From Ottelia alismoides (taxonomy: Eukaryota > Streptophyta > Magnoliopsida > Alismatales > Hydrocharitaceae): 64,000 nt of DNA. Below, in pieces: positions 58,780-64,000 of this stretch. The first letter of the stretch is position 1, and every line of letters starts with the position of its first letter. The notes under the pieces are model-generated. The model saw only the letters and a program-made list of their open reading frames with translations. It was not told the origin of the DNA and did no database searches. The stretch lies in contig JAZKJV010002317.1 in assembly GCA_037367405.1 (NCBI GenBank), positions 1,116,001 through 1,180,000 of the forward strand. Direction: 5' to 3'. The position numbers and the translations under genes were made by a program.

Positions 58780-60699
58780 ATGGACCCCTTGAGCATATTT
58801 TATCCGGACTTTGCGGATCCCTCGTTCACTCCAGCCGGTCCACCTCCTTTTTTCCAGGAGGACTTTGCTCCTGACTTTTGTACATATCAACCTCAGCCGC
58901 AGTATCAGGATTCGGATTTCTACCCACACCCACCACCACCTCCGTATTTTCCACCTTCACATTCACCTGAGAATGATCTGTTGGAGTCACCTTTCATGGA
59001 ATCCACCCTTGAGCACTTGACCCAGATGATGGATCATATGAGACAGAGGATTGACCACCTCACTAGCACAAATAAGAGTGACCATTATATTCCACCATTT
59101 GATGATATGGGTTCATTCGAGGATTTCCATGAGAGCTTGCAATCACCCAAATTACAAAAAAATGAGAAAAATTTAAAAACACAAAAAGAGATTGGGAGAC
59201 TTTTGGTCGAGTCAGACTATGAGGAGAGCACTCACTTGCCAAATCCTTTGTCCACACATTCATTCACACCTTGTCCCACCTTTGACCCCGAGGATGCCGC
59301 TGTACAGACTGCTCTTGGCAAGCCTCGTATATATGCTGATTCCGACCTTCTCCCTTGTATGGAGGAGGTCCAAAAATTCAAAAAAATGTTATCTGAACCC
59401 GAAGTGGTGGCTACTATTCATGAGATCATCCGTGCCCCACTTCAGCAGGCCATGACCCATATGTCTGCTCCTCTTCCCAAAAAGAGAAAGCGGAGGAGCA
59501 GATCTGAGCATCACATCTTGACCATGGCCACTGCCCATGCCATCACTCATCGTTCCATTCCTCGGAAGGGGAACACTGCCACACCTTTCATTAGCTGCAC
59601 AATCTCTGACCACACATGTGATCACACTCTCCTAGACAGCGGTGCATCGATCAGTATCATACCCTTCTCGCTGGTACAGTCTCTTCACTTAGGGCCTCTC
59701 AAGAAGACCAGGATGATCGTACAGTTTGCTGACGGATCAATAAAGAGGCCGAAGGGTATCCTTGAAAACGCCGTCATTTCGATTCAGGGCACGAGCTACA
59801 TAGTTGATTTTGTCGTATTGCCCATGGAGACCTCCACTGGGGAGCCCTCTCCAATCATCCTGGGACGACCGTTCCTCGCCTCTGCGAGGGTCGTTATTGA
59901 TTACGGATCAGGAGAGATTCGCTTCCGTCCTGCTGACGAGAGCGAAGCGTTGATCACCGCACCTACTGCCGACCAGAGACCTGCACCTGATGCGACCACA
60001 CCTGTCTTGGCTGACCCCGAGGACTATGATCTATATGAGGATATCAGAGAGACCTTCTTTATGACCGATGATGAGACCCGAGAATTCCTCTCCAAGGAGG
60101 AAGTCTCGGAAAGCATAAACCTTGGAGTTTCTGCTTCTTGTGATTGGCGATGTGTTGATGACATCCGCGGGATTTACACGATCGATACCATTGAGCGGAG
60201 GGCAGATGTAGAGACTATACAAGACGGACATGCACTGACTACTTCCACTGACGAGCCCGCTCATGTCCATGTAGATATTGATGAGACTAAGGCCGAATTT
60301 GATTTAGTTGCTTTTCTTCAGAAATTCGGGCCTTTTGATGAGAAAGATGATCCGGTTGAGATTATAGAGGACGAACAGAGTTCGACTACTTCCACCGATG
60401 ATTTCGTGCCTTTTGATTTTAACCTGGATGACTCTTCGCAGGACGATTCAAAGTGCACTACTTCCGATGATGATGAGTTCATTCCATTCCACTTTGATAT
60501 CAGCGAGAATCCCAAGGCCAGACCTAGCCGTACTTCTCCCACTCACCAGCCTGTGCCTTCACACCCTAGGGCCCCTGAGGATCTTCACTCTGTCGACCCT
60601 GATCGGCTTCCGTCCACTGTGGACCCCGATGTCGACTTGCATCACACCCGATCCATTCCTCAGCGGTCCCGCAAGAAGGTTCGCTTTCTACCTTCTTGA
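58780..60699 (+). CDS. Retropepsin-containing ORF of element K (639 aa), no capsid or RT
   Basis: The frame is open from 58675, but the first ATG is at 58780 in good context (GAGATGG). It gives 639 residues and ends with TGA at 60697. Residues 1-75 are rich in Pro, Tyr and Phe. Residues about 75-100 look helical. A basic cluster PKKRKRRSR at 233-241 resembles a nuclear localisation signal or nucleic-acid-binding patch. Residues about 270-382 are a complete retropepsin domain: LLDSGASISIIP with catalytic Asp286, VQFADGSIKR, VDFVVLPMET and IILGRPFLASA. The rest is acidic, with repeated TTSTD and F(V/I)PF(D/H)F motifs, ending in a basic RSRKKVRF tail. The order matches the gag tail, protease and pre-RT linker of G, with the capsid and everything after the linker deleted. 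It may process Gag-Pol made by a helper element, but that is inference. Confidence 0.88.
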   Translation: MDPLSIFYPDFADPSFTPAGPPPFFQEDFAPDFCTYQPQPQYQDSDFYPHPPPPPYFPPSHSPENDLLESPFMESTLEHLTQMMDHMRQRIDHLTSTNKSDHYIPPFDDMGSFEDFHESLQSPKLQKNEKNLKTQKEIGRLLVESDYEESTHLPNPLSTHSFTPCPTFDPEDAAVQTALGKPRIYADSDLLPCMEEVQKFKKMLSEPEVVATIHEIIRAPLQQAMTHMSAPLPKKRKRRSRSEHHILTMATAHAITHRSIPRKGNTATPFISCTISDHTCDHTLLDSGASISIIPFSLVQSLHLGPLKKTRMIVQFADGSIKRPKGILENAVISIQGTSYIVDFVVLPMETSTGEPSPIILGRPFLASARVVIDYGSGEIRFRPADESEALITAPTADQRPAPDATTPVLADPEDYDLYEDIRETFFMTDDETREFLSKEEVSESINLGVSASCDWRCVDDIRGIYTIDTIERRADVETIQDGHALTTSTDEPAHVHVDIDETKAEFDLVAFLQKFGPFDEKDDPVEIIEDEQSSTTSTDDFVPFDFNLDDSSQDDSKCTTSDDDEFIPFHFDISENPKARPSRTSPTHQPVPSHPRAPEDLHSVDPDRLPSTVDPDVDLHHTRSIPQRSRKKVRFLPS

Positions 60700-60793
60700 T
60701 CATATGTACATACACCTCTGTTGCACATTCTCCTTTGTTCATCTCTTTCTATCTCCCGTTTTTACTCGTCCACCCATTCTCGTGTATGCCTTG

Positions 60794-61400
60794 CTTAGGA
60801 CGTACTTTGTCCTAAGTATAGGGGGGTGGACGAGTCGAGTGTTCATTCTTCGTTCCGTGTCATCACTCCTGTCGTTGCCTATACTTAGGGCTTATTTCAC
60901 CCTAAGTATAGGGGGAGCGATGCGTACATCCTCATTATCTCTTCTTCTATCTTCATCTCTTTTCTTCTTTTCTTCTTTTCTTCTTTTCCTCTTCTATCTT
61001 CTTCATCTACCGAAAAGGTGCCGCCCTTGTAGACAGTTTTCCATACTTAGGACGTACTTTGTCCTAAGTATAGGGGGGTGTGCACCCCGAGTTTCTCTAT
61101 TTTTTCGATCCTCTCCATTGTCTCCTCTTCTTGTCTATACTTAGGGATATCTTACCCTAAGTATAGGGGGAGACAATCTGAGTATGATCTGTTCATTCCC
61201 ACCCTTGACCCTCCCTGCTTTGTGTACAACCTGCTATACTTAGGATTATTTGATCCTAAGTATAGGGGGGACGGTCAACTTCTCATTGGTTCATTCATTC
61301 ATTTCTTTCTTTATTCTTTAGACTTGCCTATACTTAGTACGAGTTATGTCTTCTCTTTTCTCCCCGATCTATGAGGACATAGCTCAAGCTAAGTATAGGG
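60794..61400 (+). other. Six-unit hairpin/G-run array (element K)
   Basis: Unit 1 pairs 60794-60801 with 60809-60816. Unit 2 pairs 60879-60890 with 60900-60911, and unit 3 61043-61053 with 61061-61071. Unit 4 pairs 61135-61146 with 61155-61166, and unit 5 61234-61246 with 61253-61265. Unit 6 is long, 61328-61350 with 61375-61397, about 20 of 23 bases. Stems of units 1-5 are perfect, loops are 6-9 bases, and each 3' arm runs into TATAGGGGG(G), the same as the real polypurine tract of K. The bases at the top of the stem change together (GGAC/GTCC, AGGG/CCCT, GGAT/ATCC). Spacers are unrelated C/T-rich sequence. Confidence 0.9.
60958..60998. repeat. TTTTCTTC tandem repeat
   Basis: About four copies of an 8-base TTTTCTTC unit form a pyrimidine tract between hairpin units 2 and 3. 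Confidence 0.85.
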
Positions 61401-62865
61401 GGGTCGTATATACTGTGTACATACTTTAGCCATAACTCGTACTTTCGTATTTTCTTAATAAATATGGCTAATAATTCATCAAAATTCATTAAAATTCCTT
61501 AATAAAAAGATGTGATTATTCCTCAAATTCTTTTTGTATTTACTGATTAATAAATCAGGTGAAAATGTTTTTTTTGCAAAATGTTTGAAAATAGTTTGAA
61601 AATCTTTGTGAACATCTATTGAAAACTATTTTGAAAATATTTTGTTACATGTTTTCAACTTGTGTAAAACGTGTGGTTTGTAAAATTTATTTTCTTTGTG
61701 TGAAATAAAATGTTTGAAAAATGATTTGCAAATGGTTTGAAAATGGTTGCAAAAATATTTGAAAAACCTATATATACTGTTTTGAAAACCTTTGCAAAAT
61801 GATTTTCAAATGTATGTACATGTTTGTAAAATGTTTGTAAAAATTATTTTGAACTATAGTTTTCAAAAATTGTTTGAAAAACCTTGTGTCAAATAAGTTT
61901 GAGGAATACCTACATCACACCAAAATCCACTATATGTATTTATAAAATTGATCACTTACCCTTGTGAACCCTTAAAATCCACTTCTTGTATATATAAGAA
62001 GCACTCCCGTGTACATATTTTAACCTAGTTTTCAGCCAAAACCTTTTTGTTTTCAAAAATCCCAAAAACATTTGCAAAACTAAAATCCAAAAACATCTGA
62101 AAAATCTTTTTGAAAAATACAAAAAATGCATGCATCATCTTTTCAAAAATCCATAAAAAGTTCAAAATCTTGAAAATTGCATCACAAAAATATTTCTTGC
62201 ATAGCATAGCATGAGCATTTTTCGGATTGAGTTTGATAGTTGAACAAGTCTAAGTAAAATTCGGAGATTGGAGCTTTATTGGACCTTAAAATCTACCTAA
62301 TAACAGGAACCTTTTAGGAACTGGGTTTGAGGTACTTCAGGTCTAGTTGACTTAATTCTTTGAGGATCACGGGACTTGGTTCAATGGATTCTTGACTGCC
62401 TAAGTAGAGTATTTCGGAGCACACGCACGACTCTTGTTGATAATGACTTAACTTGGACACCTGCACCTTTCACATAGCTCTCCACGGATGAGGTGGTGAG
62501 GAGGCAGTTTCCTTTGGCTTGGGGTAGCATATGAGGGCAGTACTTCTAGGCGGAACCTCTCTTCTTCTTCTAGTGAAGGAAGTGCACCTCAACTTGGTCT
62601 AGTGGTGATGAAGGCTAAAGACCGAAGCCGTGGGTTGTAATAAAGCTTCAAAAGAGGGATAGTCTACTGGCTCAAGAGGAAAATTTCTTGTATATATGCT
62701 GCACCATGTAGATATGTTGTACAGATGCATTTGAAAAAAAAAGAGAACTCCAAAAAAGTGGTGGGTCGGATTGAAAATTTAATAACCCCACCGGAGTGTA
62801 TATAGTCCAATAAAGCAAAAGCTTATGGTATCCATGTTACATCTCATGAAGCTTGCAGCGGGAGA

Positions 62866-62884
62866 CTTAGCTACACTGGTTGAG
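62866..62884 (+). other. TACACTG-loop hairpin (element K)
   Basis: The stem CTTAGC pairs with GTTGAG (two G-T wobbles) around the loop TACACTG. It corresponds to the second, shorter copy of G by position. Confidence 0.6.
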
Positions 62885-62930
62885 CTCCCAAAATTCTATG
62901 CCTCTTATTCCCCCTCTTCTTGAGCCGGTT

Positions 62931-62976
62931 GCACTTGAACTTAGAAGGGAATACCCCGCTTCTCGAGGAAAGAGTT
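62931..62976 (+). other. 46-bp conserved block (element K)
   Basis: 45 of 46 bases equal the block of G at 20708-20753 (minus). Confidence 0.75.
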
Positions 62977-63357
62977 GCTAGACCGAGGCATTAGAGTTAC
63001 CAGGGTGGGGGAGGTTGTTTCTTTGTTACTTCTGAGGTGGGGAGCTACATATCACTTACACTGTACGAGTTAGACTCATAGTCGTAAGAGTTTGCGTATG
63101 AGTTGAAGTATTTCTGACCTGGCTGATAGACTTGGACAGAGTTTTGGGATTCTCAAGGACAATTGAATTGCAAATTTGGTTCTCGTTAAGGTTCCGCCCA
63201 CACTAAAATTCCAAAGGTTCGACTTAAGCTCCAAACTTTGATTTTTTCAAGACAAGTTTGATAATTAAACTTCTGGCAATTTTCTTCTTTTTCTTTTCTT
63301 TGTTTTTCTTTTTCTGCACTTATTGCATAAGTGTTTGCTAGGGACTAGCAAAGGTAA

Positions 63358-63369
63358 AGTATAGGGGGA
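63358..63369 (+). promoter_or_regulatory. Polypurine tract (element K)
   Basis: AAGTATAGGGGGA (63357-63369) lies directly before the 3' LTR. It shares AAGTATAGGGGG with the ends of the hairpin units upstream. Confidence 0.88.
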
Positions 63370-64000
63370 TGATGAAGCTACGTTTCATCATCTTTATTCT
63401 ATCATTTTGGCCTTAAAAACCCTAGTAAATGCGTGTAAATAGGCTTAATTTAGGCATTTTATCATCCATGCATTGTCTTGTATATATTGTATAAAATGCG
63501 GTTTTTAAAAGCCAAAATTATACAATAAAGAAAAGAAAAAAAAAGAATAAAATATTGTAAAGATTTTATGACCCGAAACCCCGAGACCTAGGCATCTTGA
63601 TGAATAGGTCGACAAAGAATAAAGTAGGGGGAGATAAGGGCCAAAATACAGATAAAATACCTATACTTCCTGTTCATTCTTTATTCATTTTGGGACCTAT
63701 TTTTGGTTCCACTTTTTGTACCTCAAATAAAGAAACTTTGTACATGAAAGTTGTAGATAATTTTATAAAGAAAAATACAAAATTGATTTCACTCAAAAAT
63801 AATGTACAGATAAAAAGTTATGGTCTGAATAAGAATCCAGAATCCCAACTTTCCAGACTCGTATCTCACAACTGAAAACTCCAAATGCAGAGTACTCACC
63901 TTTAATTGTATATAGAAGAAAATAAGCTATTTAATGGCGGTGGTTTCACATTTGGCGGAGGTACGGTTGGAAAGTTGAGTTTTGGACCCATATTGTATAC
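63370..64000 (+). repeat. 3' LTR of element K, start only
   Basis: 631 bases match 43154-43785 with about ten substitutions and a 1-bp indel in an A-run. The remaining 3 kb lie outside the window. Confidence 0.93.

Larger units (their letters stand above)
61401..63357 (+). other. 3' noncoding region of element K
   Basis: There is no ORF of note. It starts with the conserved box at 61423-61453 (CATAACTCGTACTTTCGTA). AT-rich sequence with many TTTGAAAA-like repeats follows (61550-62200). Next comes the segment around 62485-62530 with GATGAGGTGGTGAGGA, the TACACTG hairpin (62866-62884) and the 46-bp block (62931-62976). The same order is present, reversed, in G. Confidence 0.75.
43154..64000 (+). 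mobile_element. Large non-autonomous Athila-like element (element K), 3' end outside window
   Basis: The 5' LTR (43154-46802), exact tRNA-Asp primer site, leader, one intact protease ORF, hairpin array, long 3' noncoding region, polypurine tract and the first 631 bases of the 3' LTR are present. Without the inserted copia L (10.6 kb) the interior is about 6 kb and the whole element about 13 kb. No capsid, RT, RNase H or integrase is found. The two LTRs differ at about ten of 631 aligned bases and by one 1-bp indel, so the insertion is fairly young. The left flank is CGCGT (43149-43153). Confidence 0.9.

Noticed and set aside
60398..61144. 248-codon plus-strand ORF overlapping the end of the K protease ORF and the hairpin array
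   Set aside because: It lies in another frame of a clear CDS, and its repeated RTYFVLSIGG peptide is produced by the hairpin units. Hydrophobic content comes from the C/T-rich spacers. An env-like gene is tempting, but there is no signal peptide, and the frame ends in the fourth hairpin.
61078..61374. 98-codon ORF with repeated YLG...PKYRG peptide
   Set aside because: It is again only the translation of hairpin units 4 and 5 in another frame.
60794..61400. Hairpins as MITE insertions or a CRISPR-like array
   Set aside because: Units are 23-70 bases with different spacers and no target duplications, shared in order by other elements. CRISPR arrays do not occur in plant nuclear DNA and would have identical direct repeats.

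Overview
The window is a block of nested LTR retrotransposons from an angiosperm nuclear genome. The signs are plant-type primer binding sites (initiator-Met for the copia elements, tRNA-Asp for the gypsy elements), LTRs of 2.5-3.6 kb, Athila-like Ty3/gypsy protein remnants, Ty1/copia integrase and reverse transcriptase remnants, 5-bp target duplications and AT-rich spacers. I cannot name the species. I see no intact host gene, no tRNA or rRNA gene and no CRISPR array.

Layout by letter. A (1-712, minus) is a copia LTR fragment. B (713-2705, plus) is a decayed Athila-like gag/protease piece. C (2706-9695, plus) is a copia element with its 5' LTR but no 3' end. D (9696-11529, minus) is a 3' noncoding piece of an Athila-like element. 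E (11530-15395, minus) is an Athila-like 3' LTR plus 3' noncoding region. F (15396-18961, minus) is a copia leader plus 5' LTR. G (18962-32346, minus) is the most complete Athila-like element, with gag, protease, integrase and both LTRs in part, but its reverse transcriptase core is deleted. H (32347-33488) is the only stretch that is not clearly a transposon and may hold a DEP-domain gene fragment. I (33489-41877, plus) is a copia element. Its 3' LTR is cut by J (41878-43153, minus, Athila-like LTR). J is cut by K (43154 to beyond 64000, plus), a large non-autonomous Athila-like element. K is in turn cut by L (47587-58186, minus), a structurally complete copia element with perfect ATAGA target duplications. 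The I-J-K-L nest gives an order of insertion, and LTR divergence agrees: about 1.5% for K and 0.5% for L.

The copia elements (A, C, F, I, L) form one family with a 2.6-kb LTR, TGGTATCAGAGC-type primer site and 5.3-kb interior. All pol copies are dead and share stop codons at the same sites, yet L inserted recently. The family was therefore probably moved by enzymes supplied in trans.

The Athila-like elements (D, E, G, K) share an ordered, conserved 3' noncoding region although their proteins are broken or missing. In sense order it has a tandem array of hairpins, each followed by a G-run like the polypurine tract. Next come a conserved box, a small hairpin with a TACACTG loop and a near-invariant 46-bp block. 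The polypurine tract follows, and the LTR then begins with a 21-bp inverted repeat. Stems differ in sequence but keep pairing. K keeps one intact 639-residue ORF with a retropepsin domain but no capsid, RT, RNase H or integrase. This 3' structured region together with the protease-only element K is the most unusual content of the window.
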